This document shows, piece by piece, positions 27,434 through 34,605 of a stretch of 49,606 nucleotides of DNA (position 1 is its first letter; the number at the start of each line of letters is the position of its first letter). The notes under the pieces are model-generated. The model saw only the letters and a list, made by a program, of their open reading frames with translations. It was not told the DNA's origin and did no database searches. The position numbers and the translations under genes were made by a program. The DNA is from Streptomyces sp. SolWspMP-5a-2 (GTDB lineage: Bacteria; Actinomycetota; Actinomycetes; Streptomycetales; Streptomycetaceae), in NCBI RefSeq assembly GCF_900091845.1, contig NZ_FMCI01000139.1, forward strand, positions 1 to 49,606, in the 5' to 3' direction.

Positions 27434-28587
27434 TGGGGGCACAGCAGGTCAGGGACGACTTCGCCGGCTTGTACGGGGCCGAGCCCGAGGGGGTCTGGTC
27501 GGCGCCCGGCCGGGTCAACCTGATCGGTGAACACACCGACTACAACGACGGGTTCGTGATGCCGTTCGCGCTGCCGCACGTGGCGACGGCGGCCGTCACC
27601 CGCCGCGACGACGGCGTGCTGCGCCTGCACTCGGCGGACGTCGAGGGCGGCGTCGTCGAACTGCGCGTCGACGCGCTGGCGCCGGAGAGCGACCGGAACT
27701 GGACCGCGTACCCGGCCGGAGTCGTCTGGGCGCTGCGCGAGGCCGGGCACCCGGTCACCGGCGCGGACGTCCACCTGGCCTCGACGGTCCCCACCGGCGC
27801 GGGCCTCTCGTCGTCCGCGGCCCTGGAGGTCGTGATCGCCCTCGCCCTCAACGACCTCTACGAACTCGGGCTCCAGCGCTGGCAGTTGGCCCGCCTGTGC
27901 CAGCGCGCCGAGAACGTGTACGTCGGGGCGCCCACCGGCATCATGGACCAGACCGCCTCGGCCTGCTGCACGCGGGGCCACGCCCTCTTCCTCGACACCC
28001 GGGACCTCTCCCAGCGGCAGATCCCGCTCGACCTGGCCGCCGAGGGCATGCGGCTGCTGGTCGTCGACACCCAGGTCAAGCACGCCCACAGCGACGGCGA
28101 GTACGGCAAGCGCCGGGCGGGCTGCGAGAAGGGCGCCGCGCTGCTGGGCGTGGACGCGCTGCGCGACATCCCCTACGACGGGCTGGACGCGGCCCTGGCC
28201 CGGCTGGGCGACGAGGACGAGGTGGTCCGGCTGGTGCGGCACGTCGTCACCGAGGACCAGCGCGTCGAACACGTCGTCGCGCTGCTGGAGTCGGGCGAGA
28301 CCCGCGCGATCGGGCCGGTCCTCACCGCGGGCCACGCCTCGCTGCGCGACGACTTCCGCATCTCCTGCCCGGAGTTGGACCTGGTCGTCGACACCGCCCT
28401 GGCCTCCGGCGCGCTCGGCGCCCGGATGACCGGCGGCGGCTTCGGCGGCTCGGCGATCGTGCTGGCTGAGGCCGCCGACGTCGAGACCGTCACCAAGGCC
28501 GTCGAATCGGCCTTCGCCGCGGCCGGGTTCACCGCGCCGCGCACCTTCGAGGCGGTGCCCTCGGCGGGAGCGCTGCGGGTGTCCTGA
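27433..28587 (+). CDS. galK: Galactokinase GalK
   Basis: GHMP kinase that phosphorylates galactose at C1. Motifs are the galactose-binding GRVNLIGEHTDYNDGFVMPFAL, the ATP loop VPTGAGLSSSAALEV, and the C-terminal GARMTGGGFGGSAI. Length is 384 residues. GTG at 27433 overlaps the last base of the galE TAG and follows AAGGAG. A strong hairpin ends the operon just downstream. Confidence 0.95.
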   Translation: MGAQQVRDDFAGLYGAEPEGVWSAPGRVNLIGEHTDYNDGFVMPFALPHVATAAVTRRDDGVLRLHSADVEGGVVELRVDALAPESDRNWTAYPAGVVWALREAGHPVTGADVHLASTVPTGAGLSSSAALEVVIALALNDLYELGLQRWQLARLCQRAENVYVGAPTGIMDQTASACCTRGHALFLDTRDLSQRQIPLDLAAEGMRLLVVDTQVKHAHSDGEYGKRRAGCEKGAALLGVDALRDIPYDGLDAALARLGDEDEVVRLVRHVVTEDQRVEHVVALLESGETRAIGPVLTAGHASLRDDFRISCPELDLVVDTALASGALGARMTGGGFGGSAIVLAEAADVETVTKAVESAFAAAGFTAPRTFEAVPSAGALRVS

Positions 28588-28598
28588 CCCGAGCACAC

Positions 28599-28633
28599 AG
28601 GAAGAAGGGGCCCGCGCAGGGCCCCTTCTTCCT
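28599..28633. terminator. Bidirectional terminator between galK and the DUF397 gene
   Basis: A perfect 15-bp stem (28599-28613 with 28619-28633, loop GCGCA) starts 11 bases after the galK stop and ends five bases before the convergent DUF397 stop. Confidence 0.85.
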
Positions 28634-28638
28634 GACGG

Positions 28639-28863
28639 TCACGGCAGGAGCAGGTCGCGCTGTCCCCCGGCGATCCCGCCGGTGAAGGCCCGGTAGTCGT
28701 CCTCGGAGACGACCAGGATCTTGGCGTCGGGGTCGCCGACGTCCTTCGAGTCGCGCAGAGCGACCACGCCGTCGGTGAAGGCGACCTCAAGGCAGTTGTT
28801 GCTGCCATCGCTCAGGTGGCTCTTGACCCATATGGCGCCGGTGAGGTCGATCTTCTTCTTCAT
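28639..28863 (-). CDS. DUF397-domain protein (WhiJ/BldB-system partner)
   Basis: Small 74-residue protein of the DUF397 family (IDLTGAIWVKSHLSDGSNNCLEVAFTDG-VVALRDSKDVGDPDAKILVVSEDDYRAFTGGI). Members pair with XRE-type regulators in Streptomyces; some pairs (e.g. around whiJ, or SCO4441/4442) affect development or behave like toxin-antitoxin modules. Its ATG overlaps the stop of the upstream XRE gene by four bases (ATGA), so the two are translationally coupled. The mechanism in this locus is unknown. Confidence 0.88.
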   Translation of the reverse strand: MKKKIDLTGAIWVKSHLSDGSNNCLEVAFTDGVVALRDSKDVGDPDAKILVVSEDDYRAFTGGIAGGQRDLLLP

Positions 28864-29726
28864 GCGTAACGGTCCTTGATCAGATCGTGGATATGACGCC
28901 GCGAAGCTTCCGCGCTGAGTGCTTCGCCGCGGAGGTGGCTGAACGCCATCTCGTAGCGTCCGATGTCACCATCTTCCTCCAGGTACAACGATGTTGTCAG
29001 GGAGTGGACCGCGGCAACAGGCGGGCCGACCGGGAAGTGCAGGAGGTGGAACTGTCCGTCGACACCGGCGTGGGCCCCGTAGGCGAAGGTCAGTATCTGA
29101 AGCGCCACGTGCTGGTGCTCCTCGGTCACTTCCAGCAGGTGTTCAAGTTGGGCTTTCATGACCTGCCGTCCACCGACCTCCCGCTGGAGCGCGGATTCGT
29201 CGAGTACCGACCACAGGTGAAGGGGGTCCTCCCGGGACAGGGCTTCCTGCCTGGCCATGCGTAGTTCGACGAAGTTGTTGATCTCGCGCGTGCTGCGCCA
29301 CTGGCGACCACGCTCCACGATCGCGCGGGCGTAGTCGGGAGTCTGGAGCAGGCCCGGGACCGTCCAGGTGAACGTCTCGTTCCTGGAAGCCAGTTCTTCC
29401 AGATGCAGGTACTCGGCGAAAGGGTCGGGCACCGGTTGGCGGAACTGCTCCAGCAAGGTGGCGCGCTTGTTGGAGTTCGCCAGCGACGCGAGCTTGCGGA
29501 TCTTCTCGATCCGGCCCTTGTCCTCAAGCCCGTACACCTCGAAGAATCCCGCGAGCGCGATGCCCGGAACCCGCTGCTTGCCATTCTCGATCTTGCTCAG
29601 GGCGGGTGCGCCGTAGAGACACAGCCGCTCGGCCGCCTCGGAGAGGTTCAGTCCTGCGGCCTTGCGCAGCGTGCGCAGTTCGAGCCCCAAGCGCCTTCGG
29701 TGCAGATTGGGTTGGGCGTCGGTCAT
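28860..29726 (-). CDS. XRE-family regulator with DUF5753 (WhiJ-like)
   Basis: DNA-binding regulator of 288 residues. The N-terminal HTH_XRE (about 14-70) reads GLELRTLRKAAGLNLSEAAERLCLYGAPALSKIENGKQ. The rest is the DUF5753 ligand/effector-like domain (LLQTPDYARAIVERGRQ, VLDESALQREVGG, QILTFAYGAHAGVDGQFHLLHFP). ATG at 29726 follows a very strong AGGAGGTGG. It is coupled to a DUF397 gene downstream and divergent from an HATPase gene, the usual three-part grouping. The intergenic region carries repeated GGCAACTTT and CTTGCGG motifs that may be its operators. Confidence 0.9.
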   Translation of the reverse strand: MTDAQPNLHRRRLGLELRTLRKAAGLNLSEAAERLCLYGAPALSKIENGKQRVPGIALAGFFEVYGLEDKGRIEKIRKLASLANSNKRATLLEQFRQPVPDPFAEYLHLEELASRNETFTWTVPGLLQTPDYARAIVERGRQWRSTREINNFVELRMARQEALSREDPLHLWSVLDESALQREVGGRQVMKAQLEHLLEVTEEHQHVALQILTFAYGAHAGVDGQFHLLHFPVGPPVAAVHSLTTSLYLEEDGDIGRYEMAFSHLRGEALSAEASRRHIHDLIKDRYA

Positions 29727-29775
29727 GTATCCCACCTCCTGGCGCGGAGAGTACTGCCGGACGGCATCGATGACA

Positions 29776-29847
29776 GGCAACTTTCCCCAAGGCACTCTTT
29801 CAGGTGAAGAGACTTGCGGGCAACTTTGCCCGAGAGGAGGCTTGCGG
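29776..29847. promoter_or_regulatory. Repeated motifs in the XRE/HATPase divergent promoter
   Basis: GGCAACTTT occurs at 29776-29784 and 29819-29827, 43 bases apart. CTTGCGG occurs at 29813-29819 and 29841-29847. The second GGCAACTTT lies in a GGGC...GCCC inverted repeat. They are candidate binding sites for the XRE protein. Confidence 0.4.
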
Positions 29848-29887
29848 ACAGATGCCTCCCATCTGATCCCCACCGTCAGGAGTTGCC

Positions 29888-30595
29888 GTGCTGACCGACC
29901 CCGGAGACCCCCACTTCGTCCGCCGGCTCCCCCCGGCCGCCCCCCACCGCCACCCCGACCTGCTCGTCTCGGACGGTCCGGACGGTCCCGTCTCCCGGAT
30001 GGCCGATCAGATCGAGGCCGTGCAACTCGGCCTCGCCCAGCGCCTGCTGAGCCGCGTGCAAGCGTCCCGGGCGCAGCGGCGAGGTGAAGCGCCGGACGTC
30101 GTGGGCCAGTTGACCGACGCCCTCGCCGACGTCCTCGTCATCGCCCGTTGCCGGGGCGACCGGCTCGCCGCGCCCGGCCTCCGGGCCGCCGACACCCTCG
30201 CCCTGTCCGGTGTCGATCTCGCCTCCGCCCGCGCCGCGCGTCGGCACGTCCGGGACGCGGCGCGGGCGCGGGGACTCGACCCGGCGCCGGTCGACGACCT
30301 GGAGTCGATCACGGGCGAACTGGTTGCCAACGCCCTTGAGCACACGCGCAGTCGCACGATCGCGGTGGCCTGCGCCTTCACCCTCGGCACGGCCTCCGTC
30401 ACGGTGACCGACGAGGGCGGCCAGGCGCCCGTGCCGGTGTGTCCGCAACCCGCGCGCGGCAGCGCGGAACGCGGCCGGGGGCTGCTGATCACCCATGCGC
30501 TCGCCGACCGCTGGGGCACCCGCCTGACCCGGCGCGGGCTGACCGTCTGGGCGGAACTCGACCTCGCCCCCGCGGCCCCCGGGACCTCCCGCTAG
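29888..30595 (+). CDS. SpoIIAB/RsbW-like ATP-binding (HATPase_c) protein
   Basis: Regulatory ATPase of the anti-sigma/GHKL type, 235 residues. The C-terminal half has an N-box-like ESITGELVANALEHT, the G1-like VTVTDEGGQAP and the G2-like RGRGLLITHALADRWGT. The N-terminal half (about 1-110) is a less defined helical region. Such genes commonly flank XRE/DUF397 pairs in Streptomyces, but the client sigma factor or partner is not in the window. GTG at 29888 follows AGGAG with a five-base gap. Its stop shares the tetranucleotide CTAG with the stop of the convergent GNAT gene. Confidence 0.82.
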   Translation: MLTDPGDPHFVRRLPPAAPHRHPDLLVSDGPDGPVSRMADQIEAVQLGLAQRLLSRVQASRAQRRGEAPDVVGQLTDALADVLVIARCRGDRLAAPGLRAADTLALSGVDLASARAARRHVRDAARARGLDPAPVDDLESITGELVANALEHTRSRTIAVACAFTLGTASVTVTDEGGQAPVPVCPQPARGSAERGRGLLITHALADRWGTRLTRRGLTVWAELDLAPAAPGTSR

Positions 30596-31050
30596 CGCTG
30601 CCCGCCCGGTGCCAGCCGCTTCACCAGCGTGTACTCCGTCAGACCCGGCGGATAGTCGGGGATCACGCACACCACCTCGTACCCCTTGCCGCGGTAGAAG
30701 TCCGGCGCCTGGAAATCCCAGGTCTCCAGCCGGACCGCCGCGCAGCCGCGCTCGGCCGCCGCGATCCGCTCCGCCTCGGCCAGCAGCCGCCCGCCCAGAC
30801 CCGCGCCCCGGCACCGCTCGTCCACCCACAGGTACGTCACGTGCAGCCAGGACGCCCAGGTGTGGCCGACCAGTCCGCCCGCCATTTCCCCGCCCTCGGT
30901 CAACACCCAGACGTGCAGCGGCCGTTCGCGCTCGTCCGGGGTTCCGCGCAGCGCCCGCAGGACCGGCGAGGTGGCCGTGTTGCTCTCCAGCAGCCGCGAA
31001 CGGAGAAGATCGCGCCGGGTTTTGTCGACTTCTGTCTCCAGACGAAACAT
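30592..31050 (-). CDS. GNAT-family N-acetyltransferase
   Basis: Small acetyltransferase of 152 residues. The CoA-binding motif A is in LWVDERCRGAGLGGRLLAEAERIAAAERG, followed by VRLETWDFQAPDFYRGKGYEVV (motif B) and a final EYTLVKRL. The substrate is unknown. The ATG at 31050 is preferred over that at 31062 because GGTGAG lies just upstream of it. Convergent with the HATPase gene, with overlapping stops. Confidence 0.88.
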   Translation of the reverse strand: MFRLETEVDKTRRDLLRSRLLESNTATSPVLRALRGTPDERERPLHVWVLTEGGEMAGGLVGHTWASWLHVTYLWVDERCRGAGLGGRLLAEAERIAAAERGCAAVRLETWDFQAPDFYRGKGYEVVCVIPDYPPGLTEYTLVKRLAPGGQR

Positions 31051-31328
31051 GTGTCTCACCATAAACGCGCCGGACCGTCAGTTCTGCGATTCGCCTTCCG
31101 CTCCCGGCCCCCGCCCGTACTCTGATGAGCGGTACCGGTGGGGGCCGGTGCTGATCAGGGGGCGGGACAAGCGGGTACGACGTCCGCATGGGGGGTAGCA
31201 GTCTCCGCACGGCGGCGGCCGTGCCGCGCGCCGCTGCCATCGCGCCTCGGGCGTCGTGCCCGCGCCCGTGCCGTCTCCCGACGATGAGGTATCCCCCGCT
31301 CCAGAGCGAGCGCGGGGAAGGGGGTTTC

Positions 31329-32096
31329 GTGGTTCGCATCCGAGTACTGGTCGTCGACGACCATCGGATCTTCGCCGAGTCGCTCGCGGCCGCCCTGGCC
31401 GCCGAGCCCGACGTCGATGTCACCGCCGCGGGCAGCGGTCCCGCCGCGCTGCGCAGCCTGGACCGGGCCGCGGCCGAGGGCCGCCGGTTCGACGTGCTGC
31501 TCGTGGACGCCGACCTGGGCGGCGGCCCGCCGGGGAGCAGACCCCCGGCCCCGCTCCAGGAGGCCGGGTCGGACGGCCCGGTGGACGGGATCTCCCTGGT
31601 CACCGGCGTCCGCACGGCGCAGCCGAACGTCCGCTTCGTGGTCCTCGCCGAACGCGACGACCCGCGCCGCGCCGCGCTCGCCCTCCAGGCCGGCGCCTCC
31701 GGCTGGGTGGCCAAGGACTGCTCGCTGTCGCGGCTGCTCACCGTGATACGGGGGGTGCTGCGCGACGAGACGCATCTGCCGCCCGCCCTGCTCACCGGTG
31801 TCCTGCGGGAGTTGACGGCCGCCCGCAAGCACCGCACCGAGAGCGAGCGGCTGGTGGAGTCGCTCACCCCGCGCGAACGCGAGGTGCTGCGCTGCATGGT
31901 GGCGGGCCTGGGACGCAAGGCGGTCGCGGAGCGCCTCTACCTCTCCCCGCACACCGTGCGCACCCATATGCAGAACGTGCTGGGCAAGTTGGGCGTGCAC
32001 TCCACGCTCGCCGCCGTCGCCCTCGCCCGCAGGGCCGGGGTCGGACCCGCCGAGCTAACCGGGGATGTTGTCGAACGGGGCGGTCAACTGGCGTAG
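31329..32096 (+). CDS. LuxR-type (NarL/FixJ) response regulator
   Basis: 255-residue regulator with a complete receiver: VLVVDDHRIFAES at the N-terminus, phospho-acceptor Asp60 in FDVLLVDADL, and Lys in GWVAKD. An unusual stretch of about 20 residues rich in Gly/Pro (GGGPPGSRPPAPLQEAGSDG) follows the acceptor Asp. The HTH is LTPREREVLRCMVAGLGRKAVAERLYLSPHTVRTHMQNVLGKLGV. GTG at 31329 follows GGAAGGGGG; the ATG at 31188 would add a long Arg/Pro-rich extension unlike any receiver. No kinase is adjacent. Its 3' end overlaps the convergent tamR gene by 42 bases. Confidence 0.87.
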   Translation: MVRIRVLVVDDHRIFAESLAAALAAEPDVDVTAAGSGPAALRSLDRAAAEGRRFDVLLVDADLGGGPPGSRPPAPLQEAGSDGPVDGISLVTGVRTAQPNVRFVVLAERDDPRRAALALQAGASGWVAKDCSLSRLLTVIRGVLRDETHLPPALLTGVLRELTAARKHRTESERLVESLTPREREVLRCMVAGLGRKAVAERLYLSPHTVRTHMQNVLGKLGVHSTLAAVALARRAGVGPAELTGDVVERGGQLA

Positions 32097-32552
32097 CAGG
32101 GACGCCAGTTCGCCGCGCTGCCCGCGGGACAGCTCGGCCAGGATGGCCCGTTCCTGGGCCAGCAGCCCGGCCAGGGCCTGATCGGCGCGGTCGCGCCCCT
32201 CGCCGGTCAGCCGCACCAGCACCCCGCGCCGGTCGCTGGGGTCGGGCAACCGCTCCACCAGGCCCTTCTTGGCGAGCCTGTCGATGCGGTTGGTCATGGT
32301 GCCCGAGGTGACCAGGGTCTGGGTCAGCAGCTGTCCTGGCGAGAGCTGGTAGGGCGTCCCGGCCCGCCTGAGCGCGGTCAGCACGTCGAACTCCCAGGGT
32401 TCGAGACTGTGCTCCGCGAAGGCCAGTCGGCGTGCCCGGTCCAGGTGCCGGGCCAGCCTGCTCACGCGGCTGAGCACCTCGAGCGGTTCCACGTCGAGGT
32501 CCGGGCGCTCCCGGCGCCACGCAGCGACCAGCCGATCGACCTCGTCCTCCAT
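32055..32552 (-). CDS. tamR: MarR-family regulator, probable TamR
   Basis: Winged-helix dimeric regulator of 165 residues: HSLEPWEFDVLTALRRAGTPYQLSPGQLLTQTLVTSGTMTNRIDRLAKKGLVERLPDPSDRRGVLVRLT. It is divergent from tam, as TamR is in S. coelicolor. There TamR represses tam and central-carbon genes and is released by aconitate or citrate. Two matching palindromes lie in the 80-base gap. Naming rests on this arrangement and the established case, not on alignment. The 3' end overlaps the convergent response-regulator gene. Confidence 0.85.
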   Translation of the reverse strand: MEDEVDRLVAAWRRERPDLDVEPLEVLSRVSRLARHLDRARRLAFAEHSLEPWEFDVLTALRRAGTPYQLSPGQLLTQTLVTSGTMTNRIDRLAKKGLVERLPDPSDRRGVLVRLTGEGRDRADQALAGLLAQERAILAELSRGQRGELASLLRQLTAPFDNIPG

Positions 32553-32588
32553 GACGATCAGTGTAGTGGTTGTGTCGACATGAAGTCT

Positions 32589-32615
32589 CTTGATCTCAAG
32601 TTTCTTGACATCAAG
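32589..32615. promoter_or_regulatory. Twin TamR-type operators
   Basis: Two 12-base inverted repeats, CTTGATCTCAAG (32589-32600) and CTTGACATCAAG (32604-32615), with centres 15 bases apart. They sit between the tamR and tam starts. The common half-site is CTTGA. Confidence 0.65.
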
Positions 32616-32632
32616 AAAAATGACGAGGAAGG

Positions 32633-33454
32633 ATGACCGGCATGACTTCCCCCGTATGGGACCCCGCCCAGTACCTCCGCCACGCCGACCACCGCTCCCG
32701 CCCCTTCACCGACCTCCTCGCCCGCGTCCCCGATCTGCCCCGCACCCCGCCCCTGATCGCCGACCTCGGCTGCGGTCCTGGCAACGTCACCGCCCTGCTC
32801 GCCGACCGCTGGCCCACCGCCCGCGTCACCGGCTACGACAGCTCCCCCGAGATGCTCGACCGGGCCCGCGCCGAGCACGAGGGCCCCACCCCGGGCGGCG
32901 GCAGCCTCGCCTTCACCCCCGCCGACGCCCGCACCTGGACCCCCGGCACCCCGCAGGACCTCATCGTCAGCAACGCGACCCTCCAGTGGGTCCCGGGACA
33001 CACCACCCGCTTCCGCGACTGGACCGGCGCCCTCGCCCCCGGCGGCGTCCTCGCCTTCCAGGTCCCCGGCAACTTCGACGCCCCCAGCCACCGCGCGCTG
33101 CGCGACCTGGCCGCCACCGCCCGCTGGCGCGACCGCCTGAAGGGCGTCCTGCGGCACGGCGACGCCGTCCTCACCCCCGAGTCCTACCTGGCCGAGCTGA
33201 CCGGCCTCGGCTGCACCGCCGACGTCTGGGAGACCACCTACATCCACCTGCTGACCGGCGAGGACCCCGTCCTCGACTGGGTCAGGGGCACCGGCCTGCG
33301 CCCGGTCCTCACCGCCCTCGCCGACGACCCCGAGGGCAGCGACGCCTTCGTCGCCGAGTACCGGGCGGCGCTGCGCCTCGCCTATCCGGCGACCGCGCAC
33401 GGCACCCCGTTCCCGTTCCGCCGGATCTTCGCGGTGGCCCGCAGGGACGGCTGA
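32633..33454 (+). CDS. tam: trans-Aconitate 2-methyltransferase Tam
   Basis: SAM-dependent methyltransferase that esterifies trans-aconitate, a by-product and inhibitor of the citrate cycle. The SAM motif is IADLGCGPGNVTALLA, with VTGYDSSPEML (motif II) and LIVSNATLQWVPGH, the characteristic Tam segment. The family signature W-P-xx-Y appears as VWDPAQYLRHADHRSRPF. Length is 273 residues. Start is either ATG 32633 or ATG 32642; GAGGAAGG precedes both. It is divergent from tamR and shares its operator. Confidence 0.9.
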   Translation: MTGMTSPVWDPAQYLRHADHRSRPFTDLLARVPDLPRTPPLIADLGCGPGNVTALLADRWPTARVTGYDSSPEMLDRARAEHEGPTPGGGSLAFTPADARTWTPGTPQDLIVSNATLQWVPGHTTRFRDWTGALAPGGVLAFQVPGNFDAPSHRALRDLAATARWRDRLKGVLRHGDAVLTPESYLAELTGLGCTADVWETTYIHLLTGEDPVLDWVRGTGLRPVLTALADDPEGSDAFVAEYRAALRLAYPATAHGTPFPFRRIFAVARRDG

Positions 33455-33480
33455 CGCGGGGGGCGGCGCGGACAGGGGAG

Positions 33481-33505
33481 GTTTGCGCCCGGAGAAGCCG
33501 GTTAC
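33481..33505 (+). promoter_or_regulatory. SigB-family promoter upstream of csbD
   Basis: GTTT (33481-33484), 15 bases, then GGTTAC (33500-33505) fits the Streptomyces sigma-B pattern GNNT-N14-16-GGGTAC/T with one mismatch. CsbD genes are known stress-sigma targets, which supports the reading. Confidence 0.5.
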
Positions 33506-33555
33506 CCGGACTGTGCACCGGAGTCCGATCAGTACCAGTAGGGAAGTGATGAGCG

Positions 33556-33729
33556 GTGGCTGAGGATCAGAAGGGCCAGGCCAAGGTCGAGCAGATGAAG
33601 GGCAAGGCCAAGGAGACCGTGGGCCGTGCCGTCGGCAACGAGCGGATGACCGCCGAGGGCCGTGCCGACCAGATGAAGGGCGACGCCCGTCAGGCCAAGG
33701 AGAAGGCCAAGGACGTCTTCAAGCACTGA
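33556..33729 (+). CDS. CsbD-family small stress protein
   Basis: A 57-residue protein starting GTG at 33556: MAEDQKGQAKVEQMKGKAKE and so on, ending in QAKEKAKDVFKH. Composition (Lys, Ala, Gly, Glu) and the repeated QMKGKAKE/QMKGDARQAKEKAK helices are typical of CsbD, a hydrophilic general-stress protein controlled by SigB in Bacillus. Function in the cell is not well defined. A SigB-type promoter lies about 50 bases upstream, and a strong terminator follows. Confidence 0.88.
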   Translation: MAEDQKGQAKVEQMKGKAKETVGRAVGNERMTAEGRADQMKGDARQAKEKAKDVFKH

Positions 33730-33783
33730 CGCCCCCGCGTCACGGACCACCCCGGCCCGTTGACGCCGCGGCGCCGGGGAGAC

Positions 33784-33823
33784 ACGGCGGGCCCCCAGCC
33801 TGGGACGGCTGGGGGCCCGCCGT
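33784..33823. terminator. Bidirectional terminator between csbD and tetR
   Basis: A perfect 17-bp stem (33784-33800 with 33807-33823, loop of six) lies between the convergent csbD and tetR genes. The following 100 bases before the tetR stop hold nothing I recognise. Confidence 0.85.
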
Positions 33824-33927
33824 CATGTGCGTGCCGGGGACGGGTGGTGGCCCGCCGCGTGCGCGGAGCCGGGACCTGGGGGAGCGGGCGGAGCCCCGTC
33901 CGCCGGTGGCCGCCCCCCGTCGGCCGG

Positions 33928-34605
33928 TCAGTTCTTGCGGTGGCCGATCAGGCGGGGCTTCTGCTCCAGGCCGTCGAGCCCGTGCCAGGCCAGGTTCACC
34001 AGGTGCGCGGCGACCTCCGCCTTCTTCGGCCGGCGCACGTCGAGCCACCACTGGCCGGTCAGCGCGACCATGCCCACCAGCGCCTGCGCGTACAGCGGCG
34101 CCAGCTTCGAGTCGAACCCCCGGTTCCTGAACTCGCGGCCCAGGATGTCCTCCACCTGCGTGGCGATGTCCGAGATCAGGGACGCGAAGGAACCGGTGGA
34201 CTGCGGGATGGGGGAGTCGCGGACCAGGATGCGGAACCCGTCCGTGTACTCCTCGATGTAGTCGAGGAGCGCGAACGCCGCCTGCTCGCACAGCTCACGC
34301 GGATGGCCCGCGGTCAGCGAACCGGTGACCATGTCGAGCAGCCGCCGCATCTCGCGGTCCACGACCACCGCGTACAGCCCCTCCTTGCCGCCGAAGTGCT
34401 CGTACACCACCGGCTTGGAGACCCCTGCCTTCGCGGCGATCTCCTCCACCGACGTGCCCTCGAACCCCTTCGTGGCGAACAGGGTGCGGCCGATCTCCAG
34501 CAACTGCTGGCGGCGCTCGGCACCGGTCATCCGGGTGCGGCGGACCCGCCGCTGCTTGTCGTTGCTCGGGGTGCTGCTGGAGTCGGTCGCCACGGCGTCA
34601 ATCAT
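33928..34605 (-). CDS. TetR-family repressor of the desaturase operon
   Basis: 225-residue TetR protein. The HTH is RRQQLLEIGRTLFATKGFEGTSVEEIAAKAGVSKPVVYEHFGGKEGLYAVVVDREM, and the C-terminal ligand domain ends in GLDGLEQKPRLIGHRKN. The ATG at 34605 overlaps the desaturase stop by four bases (ATGA), so both are on one mRNA. It likely controls its own operon in response to a fatty-acyl ligand, since two operator-like repeats lie in front of the desaturase. The ligand is not deduced from sequence. Confidence 0.9.
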   Translation of the reverse strand: MIDAVATDSSSTPSNDKQRRVRRTRMTGAERRQQLLEIGRTLFATKGFEGTSVEEIAAKAGVSKPVVYEHFGGKEGLYAVVVDREMRRLLDMVTGSLTAGHPRELCEQAAFALLDYIEEYTDGFRILVRDSPIPQSTGSFASLISDIATQVEDILGREFRNRGFDSKLAPLYAQALVGMVALTGQWWLDVRRPKKAEVAAHLVNLAWHGLDGLEQKPRLIGHRKN

